Part shown: in pieces, positions 6,893 to 17,199 of the stretch | Layout: the number at the start of each line of letters is the position of its first letter | Numbering within the stretch: the stretch's first letter is position 1 | DNA from: Chroococcidiopsis sp. CCMEE 29 | GTDB lineage: Bacteria; Cyanobacteriota; Cyanobacteriia; Cyanobacteriales; Chroococcidiopsidaceae | Length of the DNA: 64,000 bases | Direction: 5' to 3' | Assembly: GCF_023558375.1 (NCBI RefSeq) | Contig: NZ_CP083761.1 | Span: forward strand, 2,350,001-2,414,000 | Notes under the pieces: model-generated | The model's database searches: none | What the model saw: only the letters and a program-made list of their open reading frames with translations | What the model was told of the DNA's origin: nothing | Made by a program: the position numbers and the translations under genes

Positions 6893-8852
6893 TAGATGAA
6901 TCTGACCCAAAACCTAAATAGCCGCGTGGGGTAATCATCCAATTGGCGTGAGTGCGGGTGTGGGAATTGCCAATCAGCACTGTAGTCAGCATATCGATTG
7001 GAACATCAAGGAATTTATCCAGTGTGGTGAGGATAATTTGTTCGTCTTGACGGTAGGCAGAGCGGACGATCGCTACAGGTGTGTTGGGGTCACGGTGTTG
7101 CAGAAAGATGTCTCTGGCAAGGGTCAGTTGCTGGATGCGAGTTTGCGATCGCGGATTATAAAGCGCCGTGACAAAATCAGCCTCGGCTGCTGCGGTTAGG
7201 CGCTTTTCAATCGTCTGCCAAGGTGTGAGTAAATCACTCAAGCTGATAGCACAAAAGTCGTGCATCAGGGGTGTACCTACACGGGCGGCGGCAGCTTGTA
7301 AAGCAGTGATCCCAGGAAATAGCTGGACGCGTGGAGTTTCACCATCCCAAGCTTGAGCCTGTAGCTCTTCGAGTACTAATCCAGCCATGCCGTAGATGCC
7401 GCTGTCGCCAGAAGAAACTACAGCTACAGTCAAACCCCATTCAGCTAGCTCGATCGCCCGTTGGGCGCGTTGGCGTTCCTGAGTAATCGGTAGCGCTTCC
7501 ACAATTTGACTGGGTTGCAGTAGGGGAGTAATCAGCTGAATATAAAGCGAGTAACCAATCACCGCATCCGCAGAGGACACGGCAGTTTGGGCAGATGGAG
7601 TCATTTGATCTAATTGTCCGGGTCCTGTGCCAACCAGCAATAGTTGCCCGGTGCGACCCGTGTATTCTTGCTCAGCTTGAGCGATCGCTATTGTTACAGC
7701 ACCTGGTTGCCCTTGGGATCTAAAAATTTGTTTGGGAACCAGGAGAGGATTTTGGATTTTGGATTCTTTGCTGCTTGCACAGAGGGCAGCCGCTTCAGCA
7801 ACGCTGGGCGTTCCAACTTCTGCCTCAACAACTGCTGAGGGGTTGGGTACAGCAATGGAACGGAGGAAATCGGCGGGAAAGGTGCGTAAAGGCAAGTTAC
7901 GGTCACGGCACAACTCCACTAACCCAACTTCATCGGCTTTGAGATCAATCGTGGCAATTCCAGCGATCGCACCTTCTGCTAGTTGATGCTCTCGACACAC
8001 CTGCTGCATCGCTGTTTCAATCAGCTGCCGCGATGTTCCCCGCTCACAACCGATTCCCACCCATAACACTCGTGGATGCCACTGAACTTGAGGAAGGGGC
8101 GAGGGGGAGCGAGTGCGTTGCGGGGGTTCCCCCCGTTGTAGCAACTCGCGTCGAGGGGCGAGGAGCGAGGGTTTTATTTTGGGGCTGATCCAGATACTAG
8201 CTTTTGGCACAGAAGATGAGGAACTAGAATTGAGCATCCAAAATTTAGAATATTCATCCCCTGACCCCTGATCCCTGAGCCCTGACCCCTGAGTTTGCCA
8301 GAGGGTAGAGCCTGCTTCCTGAATGACTTGCACCATTTCACCACGAGCGATCGCCGCACTTACCTCAGTCCAATCTCCCTCACCTCTATGCCAACCAAAC
8401 GGAACGCCCAGCAGATCGATGGCAGGACGTCCCAGTCCAGATGAAGCGCTAGTTAGGACTGGTGTTGCGCCGATGATTTTTGCAATTAACCCTGCCAACC
8501 GATCGGCTCCACCCTGATGACCACTACATAAGCTAATCACAAACTGACCCGCCTCATCTACCACAACAACAGCTGGATCAGAAGATTTGTGCTGCAACAG
8601 GGGTGCAATCAGCCGTACTACTGCTCCCGTTGCTAAACAAAACACAAAAGCTCGGTGATTATGCCAAAGGTGAGCCAAATGAGCTTTGAGGGAATCTGGA
8701 TATTGCACTCCCTCAACATCCGTCAACGATTCTGGCACCCAAAGGGTTGTACCGGAGTACTGACAAAGTAACTGTAGCTTTTTGGCCCCGCCAGGTGTAG
8801 TAGCGATCGCCGCCAACGGTTGAAACGCTTCCAACAAAACCATCAACCTCAA
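6867..8852 (-). CDS. cobJ: CbiG-CobJ fusion: cobalamin biosynthesis protein / precorrin-3B C17-methyltransferase, with repeat-derived inserts
   Basis: A bifunctional corrin-ring enzyme. Residues 1-185 and 258-355 are CbiG (cobalt-precorrin-5A deacetylase) N- and C-terminal parts. Residues about 400-645 are the SAM-dependent CobJ/CbiH methyltransferase, with the GTGPGQLDQMT SAM loop and VVSSGDSGIYGMAG. The fusion is common in cyanobacteria. Unusual are two inserts: about 188-258, encoded by a GGGTCAG-type repeat (8258-8293) and a palindrome (8109-8149), reading as a Ser-rich then Arg/Pro-rich linker; and about 359-370, encoded by a TTTTGGA repeat. All stay in frame and fall between domains, so the enzyme may still work. 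It is separated from upstream ndhB by a terminator. Confidence 0.9.
   Translation of the reverse strand: MRLMVLLEAFQPLAAIATTPGGAKKLQLLCQYSGTTLWVPESLTDVEGVQYPDSLKAHLAHLWHNHRAFVFCLATGAVVRLIAPLLQHKSSDPAVVVVDEAGQFVISLCSGHQGGADRLAGLIAKIIGATPVLTSASSGLGRPAIDLLGVPFGWHRGEGDWTEVSAAIARGEMVQVIQEAGSTLWQTQGSGLRDQGSGDEYSKFWMLNSSSSSSVPKASIWISPKIKPSLLAPRRELLQRGEPPQRTRSPSPLPQVQWHPRVLWVGIGCERGTSRQLIETAMQQVCREHQLAEGAIAGIATIDLKADEVGLVELCRDRNLPLRTFPADFLRSIAVPNPSAVVEAEVGTPSVAEAAALCASSKESKIQNPLLVPKQIFRSQGQPGAVTIAIAQAEQEYTGRTGQLLLVGTGPGQLDQMTPSAQTAVSSADAVIGYSLYIQLITPLLQPSQIVEALPITQERQRAQRAIELAEWGLTVAVVSSGDSGIYGMAGLVLEELQAQAWDGETPRVQLFPGITALQAAAARVGTPLMHDFCAISLSDLLTPWQTIEKRLTAAAEADFVTALYNPRSQTRIQQLTLARDIFLQHRDPNTPVAIVRSAYRQDEQIILTTLDKFLDVPIDMLTTVLIGNSHTRTHANWMITPRGYLGFGSDSSTKLDQPTS
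7748..7765. repeat. TTTTGGA repeat inside the CbiG-CobJ gene
   Basis: GGATTTTGGATTTTGGATT, read on the minus strand as the peptide SKIQNP in the linker between the CbiG and CobJ domains. The same unit is at 10615, 34868, 39002 and 41031. Confidence 0.75.
8109..8149. repeat. GC-rich palindromic element (family B) inside the CbiG-CobJ gene
   Basis: Arms GCGAGT/ACTCGC, GTTGC/GCAAC and CGGGGG/CCCCCG nested around a short loop, 41 bp. A related palindrome lies at 34897-34937, also inside a gene. The minus-strand translation is in frame: RRELLQRGEPPQRTRS. Confidence 0.8.
8258..8293. repeat. CCCTGAC heptamer array inside the CbiG-CobJ gene
   Basis: Five degenerate CCCTGAC/CCCTGAT/CCCTGAG units, translated on the minus strand as QGSGLRDQGSGDE in the CbiG insert. 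Confidence 0.8.
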
Positions 8853-8883
8853 TAAAAAAACGCCCGACCGTATTCGTCAGGCA
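8853..8883 (-). terminator. Rho-independent terminator of ndhB
   Basis: On the minus strand a 7-bp stem (GCCTGAC / GTCGGGC, one mismatch, 7-nt loop) is followed by seven U residues. It lies 53 bp after the ndhB stop and immediately before the CbiG-CobJ start, so it should insulate the two genes. Confidence 0.8.
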
Positions 8884-8935
8884 ACTTGCTAACTTTAATC
8901 TATCCTTCGCGCGCTTTGCGTCTTCGCGGTTCAAA

Positions 8936-10534
8936 TCAAATATCAGCTTTTGAATCAACCATTGGCTGAGCTTGATTCACATTGCTGAGTGTTGGTAGGG
9001 GTGCAAGGTCTTGCACCCCTACCGTACCCACTACCGTTGGTTGCAACATTGGTGTGTTGGCAATGGAATTATTAGCCAACGTAAATAATGGGTTAGACAG
9101 AATTCCCGCCAAGGAAGTGGCAATCAAGGATAACACCAACCCCACTTGTAAAGGCCGCATTCCAGGTAAATTCCAACGCAGTTCTGGATAGTTCTTCACG
9201 GCGTCAGACATTTCTTGCGGCTCTTTGACTACCATCATCCTGACTACACGGATGTAGTAGTAAATTGAAACCACTGTGGTAATTAATCCCAGCAAGACCA
9301 AACCGTAAAGCCCTGCTTGCCAACCAGCCCAGAACAGGTAAATTTTGCCGAAGAAACCAGCTAGCGGCGGAATGCCTCCTAAAGAAAGCAGGCAAATACT
9401 TAAGCAAAGTGTCAAGAGTGGATCTTTTTGATACAGACCCGAGTATTCACTAATCTGGTCAGTTCCTGTACGTAAGGTGAACAGAATTACGCAGCTAAAG
9501 GCACCCAGGTTCATGAACAGGTAGACCAAGAGGTAGAATACCATGCTGGCATAACCTGCCTCAGTTCCAGCCACCAGTCCAATCATCACGAACCCAGCTT
9601 GAGCGATCGAGGAATAAGCCAGCATTCGTTTCATACTGGTCTGAGCTAGGGCAACAGCGTTACCCAAAATCATACTCAGAACGGCAAGGGCGGTGAAGAC
9701 AAACTGCCACTCGCTAATTAGCAAGGGGAAGGCTGTAGTGAGGAGACGAATGGCGAGGGCAAACCCCGCTGCTTTTGAACCGACAGATAGGAAAGCAACA
9801 ACTGGGGTGGGTGAACCTTCGTAAACGTCTGGTGTCCACTGGTGGAAAGGGGCAGCAGCAATTTTGAAGCCAATGCCCGCGATTACGAATACAAGGGCGA
9901 TGACCAGACCCAGGGATTGTTCGGCGTTGGCGATCCCAACTGCGATCGCACTCAGTTGCGTTTGACCTCCCGATAGACCATACAGTAGGGAAACCCCATA
10001 CAGGAAGATAGCTGTACTGGAAGCTCCAACTAGCAGGTATTTCAACGCTGCTTCATTCGAGCGCGGATCGCGTTTTGTGTAGCCTGTCAGCAGGTAGGAG
10101 GAGATACTGAGGGTTTCTAGGGAGATAAAAATTGTCACTAGCTCGTTAGCCCCCGATAGGAACATTCCCCCGAGCGTGGCGGTAAGCAAAATAGCAATGA
10201 ATTCTGCCAAGGCTGTACCGCTTTGCTCTATATAGCGAATCGACATCAAAATGGTTACAGCGGCAGACAGGGCAATAATGCCGCGAAACACAATACTGAG
10301 GTCATCACTATTAAAGCTACCCAGGAAGGCAACTGGACTGCTAGTATCCCATTGAAAGTAGAGGGCACTAACGGAGGCAAGAAGACCCGCGATCGCCGCA
10401 TAAGGAACCCAGCGAGAGGAACTACGCCCTCCAATCAAGTCACCAACTACAACAACCAAGAGAGTCAGGATGATTATTCCCTCTGGTAATATCGTCCCAA
10501 CATTCAGCTGGGCTGCAAGATTGGCAAAATCCAT
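8936..10534 (-). CDS. ndhB: NAD(P)H-quinone oxidoreductase subunit 2 (NDH-1 subunit N)
   Basis: Proton-pumping-type membrane subunit of thylakoid NDH-1, used in respiration, cyclic electron flow and, in variant complexes, CO2 uptake. About 14 hydrophobic helices; the antiporter-like core has the conserved Lys/His stretches [19 protein letters not shown] and [16 protein letters not shown]. 532 residues, slightly longer than the usual 520. The C-terminal tail ([17 protein letters not shown]) is partly encoded by a perfect 30-bp palindrome at 8994-9023 and has no conserved function. Single gene, with its own terminator downstream. Confidence 0.96.
   Translation of the reverse strand: MDFANLAAQLNVGTILPEGIIILTLLVVVVGDLIGGRSSSRWVPYAAIAGLLASVSALYFQWDTSSPVAFLGSFNSDDLSIVFRGIIALSAAVTILMSIRYIEQSGTALAEFIAILLTATLGGMFLSGANELVTIFISLETLSISSYLLTGYTKRDPRSNEAALKYLLVGASSTAIFLYGVSLLYGLSGGQTQLSAIAVGIANAEQSLGLVIALVFVIAGIGFKIAAAPFHQWTPDVYEGSPTPVVAFLSVGSKAAGFALAIRLLTTAFPLLISEWQFVFTALAVLSMILGNAVALAQTSMKRMLAYSSIAQAGFVMIGLVAGTEAGYASMVFYLLVYLFMNLGAFSCVILFTLRTGTDQISEYSGLYQKDPLLTLCLSICLLSLGGIPPLAGFFGKIYLFWAGWQAGLYGLVLLGLITTVVSIYYYIRVVRMMVVKEPQEMSDAVKNYPELRWNLPGMRPLQVGLVLSLIATSLAGILSNPLFTLANNSIANTPMLQPTVVGTVGVQDLAPLPTLSNVNQAQPMVDSKADI
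8994..9023. repeat. Perfect 30-bp palindrome inside the 3' end of ndhB
   Basis: Two 14-nt arms (GGTAGGGGTGCAAG and its complement) around a 2-nt centre. It is read through in frame as [11 protein letters not shown] near the NdhB C-terminus. The GTAGGGG/CCCCTAC ends resemble the start of the palindromes at 38713, 38795, 38877 and 51605. Confidence 0.85.
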
Positions 10535-10614
10535 ACTTTTTATAAGTTTTGGTTATTAGGCATAGAGACTGACTGTGTTAATTGTATTGTCTCTCAGATC
10601 GCAAGCTAGCACTT

Positions 10615-10643
10615 TTAGATTTTAGATTTTGGATTTTGGATTG
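10615..10643. repeat. TTTTGGA repeat upstream of ndhB
   Basis: Four units of TTTTAGA/TTTTGGA between psaB and ndhB. It lies in the presumed ndhB leader or promoter region. Confidence 0.7.
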
Positions 10644-10698
10644 ATAAACTTTACCTACTTGTAGCTTGCCGAGATGAGACTAACTGAGCTGAAATCAA

Positions 10699-10728
10699 AA
10701 AATCCCCCACCTGCAGGTGGGGGATTTT
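10699..10728 (-). terminator. Strong bidirectional terminator downstream of psaA-psaB
   Basis: A perfect inverted repeat with 15-nt arms (AAAATCCCCCACCTG and its complement), CCCCC/GGGGG core and A/T flanks on both sides. On the minus strand it lies 37 bp after the psaB stop and ends in a U-tract, so it should end the psaAB transcript. Confidence 0.88.
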
Positions 10729-10764
10729 ATTTAATTACCTACACTACTAAATTCAGCAATCTCA

Positions 10765-12993
10765 TTAGCCAAATTTTCCAGCAGTTGAGGCAATTAGGAA
10801 GGCGGCGTAGGTAAGGACATAGCCAACTGTAAAGTGAACTAGACCCGTTAACCACCCTTGGACGATAGACAATGCTACAGGCTTGTCCTTAAAGCGAGCC
10901 AAGTTCGCTAGTGGCGTACGCTCGTGCGCCCAGACTAGAGTTTCGATTAACTCTTGCCAGTAACCTCGCCAGGAGATCAAGAACATGAAGCCGGTTGCCC
11001 AAACCAGGTGTCCGAATAGGAACATCCAGGACCAGACCGCCAAGTTATTCATGCCATAGGGGTTGTAACCATTGATCAACTGAGCCGAGTACAGCCAGAG
11101 GTAGTCGCGCAGCCAGCCCATGAGGTAGGTAGAAGACTCATTGAACTGAGCTACGTTGCCTTGCCAGATACCTAGATGCTTCCAGTGCCAGTAGAAAGTG
11201 ACCCAACCAACGGTGTTGAGCGCCCAGAATATGGCGAGGAAGAAGGTCTGCTCCCAAGAGGATGTTTGGCAGGTACCGCCCCGACCTGGACCATCGCAGG
11301 GGAAGGTGAAGCCAAAGTCCTTCTTATCTGGAAACAGCTTGGAACCACGGGCATCCAACGCACCCTTGACACAAATCAGGACGGTGACGTGTATACCCAG
11401 GGCGAACGCATGGTGTACCAGGAAGTCACCAGGACCGATGGTCAAAAACAGGGAGTTGGTGGTGTTGTTGATGGCATCCAGCCAACCTGGTAGCCAAACA
11501 TTACCATAGTTGGGATAGGCTGTGAAAGCCACACTGTCGGGGTTCGACAACAGGACATTCATGCCGTACAGCACCTTACCGTGAGAAGCTTGAATGAACT
11601 GGGCAAATACCGGCTCAATCAAGATTTGTTTTTCAGGTGTGCCGAAAGCAACCACGACATCGTTGTGGACATACAGACCGAGGGTATGGAAGCCCAAGAA
11701 CAGCGACACCCACGATAAGTGCGAGATAATCGCTTCTTTGTGCTTCAGTACTCGATCTAGTACATTGCCTTTATTTTGCTCAGGGTCGTAGTCACGTACC
11801 CAGAAGATGCCGGCGTGGGCAAACGCACCTACCATCAGGAACACAGCAATGTACTGGTGGTGGGTATAAAGCGCTGCCTGGGTTGTGTAGTCCTGCCCTA
11901 TGAAAGCATAGGGAGGTAAGGCATACATGTGCTGCGCTACTAGGGAAAGAGCAGTCCCTAGCGCTGCCAGGTGTATAGACAACTGGAAGTGCAGCGAGTT
12001 GTTATAGGTGTCGTACAGTCCCTGGTGAGGCAGGTTGAACTGTCCTTCAGTTTGGACGCCAAAGAAGTTCTTGGCATTCAGCATTTCTTTGATGCTGTGA
12101 CCAATACCGAAGTTGGTGCGATACTGGTGACCCGCAATGATGAAGATCACGGCGATCGCTAGGTGGTGATGCGCCATATCCGTCAGCCACAGAGACTGTG
12201 TCTGAGGATGGAACCCACCTAGGAAGGTCAGAATCGCATTCCCTGCACCTTGAGCTGTACCGAACACATGATCGGCCGTATCCGGGTTGGCAGCGTAAGC
12301 ACCCCAGTTACCTGTGAAGAATGGTCTCAATCCCTCTGGATGGGGAAGGGTGGTTAGGAAGTTATCCCAACCTACGTGCTGTCCGCGAGATTCGGGAATA
12401 GCAACGTGAACCAAGTGACCAGTCCAAGCCAAAGAACTAACCCCAAACAAACCTGCCAAGTGGTGGTTCAGCCGAGGCTCAGCACTCTTAAACCAGGACA
12501 GGCTAGGGCGAAACTTTGGTTGCAGGTGCAGCCAACCAGCGAACAAGAACAGTGCTGCTAGTAGCAGCAGGAACACTGCACCCTGATACAGGTCATTGTT
12601 CGTCCGCATACCGATGGTGTACCACCAGTGGTAAACACCTGAGTAAGCAATGTTGACCGGATAGTTAGCGCCCCCTTGGGTGAATGCATCGATTGCCGGT
12701 GCGCCGAATTGGGGGTCCCAAATCGCGTGGGCGATGGGACGGACATTCAACGGATCTTTAATCCATTGTTCAAAGTTACCTTGCCAGGCGACATGGAACA
12801 GGAGGCTGGATGTCCACAGGAAGATGATTGCCACTTGAGCAAAATGAGTACCGAAGATCTTTTGGTAAAGATTCTCCTCGGTCATGCCATCGTGGCTTTC
12901 GAAATCGTGAGCCGTAGCAATCCCGTACCAGAGGCGACGTGTTGTCGGGTCCTGAGCAAGATCCTGGCTAAATTTTGGAAATTTTGTTGCCAT
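10765..12993 (-). CDS. psaB: Photosystem I P700 chlorophyll a apoprotein A2
   Basis: Core reaction-centre subunit of photosystem I in the thylakoid membrane. With PsaA it binds P700, the A0/A1 cofactors and the FX cluster, moving electrons from plastocyanin or cytochrome c6 to ferredoxin. 742 residues with 11 membrane helices. The FX-ligand loop [17 protein letters not shown] is present with both cysteines, and the His-rich antenna helices ([20 protein letters not shown]) are typical. It follows psaA by 82 bp on the same strand, forming the conserved psaAB operon. Confidence 0.98.
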   Translation of the reverse strand: MATKFPKFSQDLAQDPTTRRLWYGIATAHDFESHDGMTEENLYQKIFGTHFAQVAIIFLWTSSLLFHVAWQGNFEQWIKDPLNVRPIAHAIWDPQFGAPAIDAFTQGGANYPVNIAYSGVYHWWYTIGMRTNNDLYQGAVFLLLLAALFLFAGWLHLQPKFRPSLSWFKSAEPRLNHHLAGLFGVSSLAWTGHLVHVAIPESRGQHVGWDNFLTTLPHPEGLRPFFTGNWGAYAANPDTADHVFGTAQGAGNAILTFLGGFHPQTQSLWLTDMAHHHLAIAVIFIIAGHQYRTNFGIGHSIKEMLNAKNFFGVQTEGQFNLPHQGLYDTYNNSLHFQLSIHLAALGTALSLVAQHMYALPPYAFIGQDYTTQAALYTHHQYIAVFLMVGAFAHAGIFWVRDYDPEQNKGNVLDRVLKHKEAIISHLSWVSLFLGFHTLGLYVHNDVVVAFGTPEKQILIEPVFAQFIQASHGKVLYGMNVLLSNPDSVAFTAYPNYGNVWLPGWLDAINNTTNSLFLTIGPGDFLVHHAFALGIHVTVLICVKGALDARGSKLFPDKKDFGFTFPCDGPGRGGTCQTSSWEQTFFLAIFWALNTVGWVTFYWHWKHLGIWQGNVAQFNESSTYLMGWLRDYLWLYSAQLINGYNPYGMNNLAVWSWMFLFGHLVWATGFMFLISWRGYWQELIETLVWAHERTPLANLARFKDKPVALSIVQGWLTGLVHFTVGYVLTYAAFLIASTAGKFG

Positions 12994-13075
12994 AGGTTTA
13001 GTGAATCCTCTTCCATTTAGCCATCAGCTATCAGCTTTCAGCTTATGACTAATTACTGACGCTGACGGCTGAATG

Positions 13076-15334
13076 CTAACCTACCGAAATTATGCGCGCC
13101 TCGAAGAACGCCCATATAGTGACGATCGCTCCAAAGAGGTAGTGAGCTACCCCTACAGCCCGACCTTGAATAATGCTCAGAGCGCGTGGCTGAACGGATG
13201 GTGCAACCTTCAGCTTATTGTGTGCCCACACGATGGACTCGATCAGCTCTTGCCAGTAGCCGCGACCACTGAACAGGAACATGAGGCTAAATGCCCAAAC
13301 AAAGTGAGCGCCCAAGAATATCAAGCCGTAAGCTGATAGCGCTGTACCGTAGGACTGAATGACTTGTGCCGATTGAGCCCATTGGAAGTCACGCAACCAA
13401 CCGTTGATCGTGTTGGCACTCATACCAAAGTTACCACCCGTGATATGAGCAATGGTTCCGTCTGGGTCGATAGTTCCCCACACATCCGACTGCATCTTCC
13501 AACTGAAGTGGTAAACCGCGATCGCAATTGTGTTGAACATCCAGAACAGACCCAAGAACACATGGTCCCAACCAGATACTTGGCAAGTACCACCTCTACC
13601 CGGTCCATCGCAGGGGAAGCGGAAGCCCAGATTTGCCTTATCTGGAACTAACCGCGAGCCGCGGGCAAATAGGAAGCCCTTCAGTAAAATCAGGACCGTG
13701 ACGTGAATTTGAAATGCGTGGATGTGGTGGATCATAAAGTCCGCCGTACCCAACGCCATTGGCATCATGGCAATTTTGCCACCTACCGCAACAATTCCAC
13801 CGCCCCAGACGTAGCTTACAGGCTCTAGCTGGTTAGGAGCAGTTGAACCGGGAGCTAGGGTCTGAATGTTTTGCACGAACTGAGCAAACACAGGCTGCAA
13901 CTGAATCGCCGTATCCGAGAACATGTCTTGGGGGCGACCGAAAGCTTGCATCGTGTCATTGTGGACGTACAAGCCAAAGCTGTGGAAGCCAAGGAATATA
14001 CACACCCAGTTCAAGTGAGAGATAATCGCATCGCGATGACGGAGCACTCGATCAAGTACGTTATTTTGGTTCACTGCCGGATCGTAATCCCGCACCATAA
14101 AGATGGCAGCATGAGCCGCTCCACCGACGATCAAGAAGCCGCCAATCCACATGTGGTGCGTGAATATGGACAACTGTGTAGCATAGTCAGTCGCCAAGTA
14201 CGGATACGGAGGCATCGCGTACATGTGGTGTGCCACGATGATGGTCAGGGAACCTAGCATGGCAAGGTTAACTCCCAACTGAGCATGCCAGGAGGTTGTT
14301 AGGTTTTCATAGAGACCTTTGTGACCGTCGCCTGTGAACGGACCTTTGTGGTTCTCTAGAATTTCCTTGATGCTGTGACCGATGCCCCAGTTAGTCCGGT
14401 ACTGGTGACCGGCAATGATGAACAGCACAGCGATCGCCAGGTGGTGATGCGCTGTATCTGTTAACCACAAGCCACCCGTTACCGGGTTCAAGCCGCCTTT
14501 GAACGTGAGGAAGTCGGCATACTGACCCCAGTTCAATGTCCAGAAGGGAGTTAACCCTTGGGCAAAACTGGGATACAACTCTGTCATCAAGCTACTGTTC
14601 AAGATGAACTCTTGGGGTAAGGGGATGTCCCCTGGGGCTACCCCAGCATCTAATAGCTTGTTAATCGGCAGAGCAACGTGAATTTGGTGACCTGCCCAAG
14701 CTAGGGAACCTAGACCAAGTAAACCAGCCAAGTGGTGGTTCAGCATCGACTCCGCATTTTGGAACCATTCCAGTTTGGGAGCGCGCTTGTGGTAGTGGAA
14801 CCAGCCAGCAAACAGCATAAGAGCCGCCATCACCAAGCCACCAATGGCAGTGCAGTAAAGCTGGAATGTATTTGTAATGCCAGCAGCCCGCCAGATATGA
14901 AAGAGACCGGATGTAATCTGAATGCCGCGGAAGCCACCGCCAACATCACCATTTAAGATTTGTTGGCCAACAATGGGCCAAACAACTTGAGCACTAGGCT
15001 TAATGCCTAACGGGTCGGTTAGCCAAGCTTCGTAGTTTGAAAAACGAGCACCATGGAAATACATACCGCTCAGCCACAGAAAAATCACGGCCAATTGACC
15101 GAAGTGAGCGGCGAATATCTTCCGGGATATATCTTCTAAGTCACTCGTATGAGTATCAAAATCATGGGCGAGGGCGTGTAGGTTCCAAATCCAGGTGGTG
15201 GTTTTGGGACCTCTAGCTAAGGTGCGGTCAAAATGACCTGGTTTAGCCCAAAGCTCAAATGAGGTGGGAACCGGGTCCTTATCGACAATAACCCTTGCCT
15301 TTTTTTCCTCTCGCTCCGGAGGACTAATCGTCAT
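13076..15334 (-). CDS. psaA: Photosystem I P700 chlorophyll a apoprotein A1
   Basis: Partner of PsaB in the photosystem I heterodimer; ligates P700, A0, A1 and half of the FX cluster. 752 residues, 11 membrane helices, FX loop [17 protein letters not shown], and antenna helix [27 protein letters not shown] Shine-Dalgarno sits 11 nt before the ATG. First gene of the psaAB operon. The 473-bp 5' region is AT-rich and holds an inverted repeat at 15603-15627 that may be a regulator site. Confidence 0.98.
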   Translation of the reverse strand: MTISPPEREEKKARVIVDKDPVPTSFELWAKPGHFDRTLARGPKTTTWIWNLHALAHDFDTHTSDLEDISRKIFAAHFGQLAVIFLWLSGMYFHGARFSNYEAWLTDPLGIKPSAQVVWPIVGQQILNGDVGGGFRGIQITSGLFHIWRAAGITNTFQLYCTAIGGLVMAALMLFAGWFHYHKRAPKLEWFQNAESMLNHHLAGLLGLGSLAWAGHQIHVALPINKLLDAGVAPGDIPLPQEFILNSSLMTELYPSFAQGLTPFWTLNWGQYADFLTFKGGLNPVTGGLWLTDTAHHHLAIAVLFIIAGHQYRTNWGIGHSIKEILENHKGPFTGDGHKGLYENLTTSWHAQLGVNLAMLGSLTIIVAHHMYAMPPYPYLATDYATQLSIFTHHMWIGGFLIVGGAAHAAIFMVRDYDPAVNQNNVLDRVLRHRDAIISHLNWVCIFLGFHSFGLYVHNDTMQAFGRPQDMFSDTAIQLQPVFAQFVQNIQTLAPGSTAPNQLEPVSYVWGGGIVAVGGKIAMMPMALGTADFMIHHIHAFQIHVTVLILLKGFLFARGSRLVPDKANLGFRFPCDGPGRGGTCQVSGWDHVFLGLFWMFNTIAIAVYHFSWKMQSDVWGTIDPDGTIAHITGGNFGMSANTINGWLRDFQWAQSAQVIQSYGTALSAYGLIFLGAHFVWAFSLMFLFSGRGYWQELIESIVWAHNKLKVAPSVQPRALSIIQGRAVGVAHYLFGAIVTIWAFFEARIISVG

Positions 15335-15807
15335 TTAGACTCTCCTCTCTAGACAAGGAACCAAGAGCGGTTAATATCACTAGCTGTCTTCGGGTTAAGT
15401 TAACCAATCTACCTACTTCAGAATTTTCCTGGAGCAGTCAGCGAAGACCGCTTGCGGAAATTGCTTTCTGATGAATTATAAAATCTTGTTTGGCTTACTA
15501 TTGAGGGTTTGTTAACAATAATTCAAAATCGCTGGATGGTAAGCAGATTCTGGTATCTAAGTTCAAGCCACTTGGTAAAAAGTCAAGGGGTTATTTATAT
15601 AATTTACAAAACTCTATAATTTGTAAAACTTAGGTGCAAATGAGATGAACTGCGATAGGTATTTTACAAAAACACGCTTTTTTATTACTGCCAAATGTAG
15701 TGCTAAGCTTCCGTTTGGATGGTAAGCACCAGCGCGTAAGATACTAAGATGGACGGCTTAAGCACAGAGTAGAAAATTTTAATGTCGTAGTTTAGGAGTG
15801 TAACTGG
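15335..15807. promoter_or_regulatory. Divergent psaA / lipoprotein control region
   Basis: 473 bp of AT-rich non-coding DNA between two divergent genes; psaA upstream regions are long and light-regulated in cyanobacteria. I found no clear pair of HLR1 (RpaB) direct repeats by eye. TTACAAAA-type motifs occur at 15603, at 15620 (inverted) and near 15662. Confidence 0.6.
15603..15627. promoter_or_regulatory. Candidate operator: inverted repeat TTTACAAA-N9-TTTGTAAA
   Basis: Perfect 8-bp arms with a 9-nt AT-rich spacer, in the psaA upstream region. The dyad fits a dimeric regulator site; the binding protein cannot be named from sequence. Confidence 0.5.
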
Positions 15808-17121
15808 GTGTTTGGCAGAAATAGGCGGCAAAAGATTGCCAAAGCTGTAATTACTTCTTTAGTGACAGGTGTTCTGCTTTTTAGTCTGATCGGTTGTGGC
15901 GATCGCTTCACACAGCCAGGTAGTGGTCTTGGCGCCGCCACCCCAATTGGAGCTCGCAGCACCAGTACGGCTCAATCCGGCAATATCTCAGAAGTTTCCC
16001 CGCCGGCAGTCATTCAACAGTTGCGTCAAGCCTTGGAAATCTACCAGCCTCAAGTGGCTATTTTGGGTCCTCAACCGGATGAGATCCTCCAAGACAACAC
16101 AGTAACGGCACGATTTCAGGTTCAAGATCTACCCATCTTCAAAAATCCCGACCTGGATATGGGACCTCACCTGCACGTTATCTTGGATAACCAACCCTAC
16201 ATAGCCGTTTATGACCTGAACCAACCTCTAGTCTTTCCAGACTTAGCTCCTGGTACTCATACTCTGCGAGTCTTTGCCTCCCGTCCTTGGCATGAGAGCT
16301 TCAAGAACGAAGGAGCATACGCTCAAACAACATTTCACATTTTCACCAAAACCGACGATAACAACCCCGAGCCAGCCCAGCCCCTACTAACTTACAGCCG
16401 TCCCAAAGGTAGCTACGGGGCAGAACCAATTCTGCTGGACTTCTACTTGACCAATGCCCCACTGCACCTGGTTGCCCAGGAAAATTCAAAGGATGAAATA
16501 GCGGATTGGCGCATTCGCTGCACGATTAATGGTAGTAGCTTTGTCTTAGATCGCTGGGCACCGATTTACCTCACAGGCTTTAAGCAAGGTAAAAACTGGG
16601 TGCAGCTAGAGTTTCTGGATGAACAGGGAAACCCGGTCAAAAACACTTTTAACAACACTGTACGAGTTATCACCTACGAACAGAAAGGTCGAGATACCCT
16701 CTCGAAGCTAGTGAGAGGCGAACTTTCAGCCGATGAAGCACGAGGCATTGTAGATCAGAATGCTGCCAAAGTTCCAGAGGCAACACCTGCACCGACACCA
16801 AGCCCAACGCCTTCAGCAGAAACAACTCCGGTACCCGTACCTAGTGAAGAGAAAGCGGCGGAACCTGAAGTTGAAAAAGAGCTAGATCAAGCAGATACAA
16901 AAGAATTCAAGCAACCAGAAAGACAAAAATCTCCCAGTTTCTTTAATCGCTTCCGCCGTCCAGATGCCATGCCATCTCCTAGCTTGCCACCCACACTTCC
17001 AGAAATCATTGATGCTCCTTCTTCTGAACTTGTAGCACCTGAGGCAGTTCCTCAACCAGATTCAGCTCAACCAGAGTCAGAAAATCTGACAACCGATTCA
17101 GCTGCACCCAAACCAAAATAG
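15808..17121 (+). CDS. Conserved cyanobacterial lipoprotein with a Pro/Glu-rich C-terminal tail
   Basis: 437 residues starting at GTG 15808, with AGGAG 9 nt upstream. A signal peptide ends in the lipobox LIGC (Cys30). Residues about 60-300 form a conserved beta-rich region (GPHLHVILDNQPYIAVYDLN; PGTHTLRVFASRPWHESF) of the type found in cyanobacterial proteins of unknown function. Residues about 310-437 are a low-complexity tail rich in Pro, Glu, Ala and Thr. Likely membrane-anchored and facing the periplasm or lumen. Divergent from psaA; no function is claimed. Confidence 0.8.
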   Translation: MFGRNRRQKIAKAVITSLVTGVLLFSLIGCGDRFTQPGSGLGAATPIGARSTSTAQSGNISEVSPPAVIQQLRQALEIYQPQVAILGPQPDEILQDNTVTARFQVQDLPIFKNPDLDMGPHLHVILDNQPYIAVYDLNQPLVFPDLAPGTHTLRVFASRPWHESFKNEGAYAQTTFHIFTKTDDNNPEPAQPLLTYSRPKGSYGAEPILLDFYLTNAPLHLVAQENSKDEIADWRIRCTINGSSFVLDRWAPIYLTGFKQGKNWVQLEFLDEQGNPVKNTFNNTVRVITYEQKGRDTLSKLVRGELSADEARGIVDQNAAKVPEATPAPTPSPTPSAETTPVPVPSEEKAAEPEVEKELDQADTKEFKQPERQKSPSFFNRFRRPDAMPSPSLPPTLPEIIDAPSSELVAPEAVPQPDSAQPESENLTTDSAAPKPK

Positions 17122-17199
17122 ATATCAAAGAAATATTTCTCCCTTAATTAAGGTCTCTAGTTATACTGCCTCACCCATGTTTTTTGGGTAAAAGATGTA

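Noticed and set aside
11176-14956. Many open frames antisense to psaA and psaB
   Set aside because: They mirror conserved, GC-biased coding sequence; no ribosome sites and no family match.
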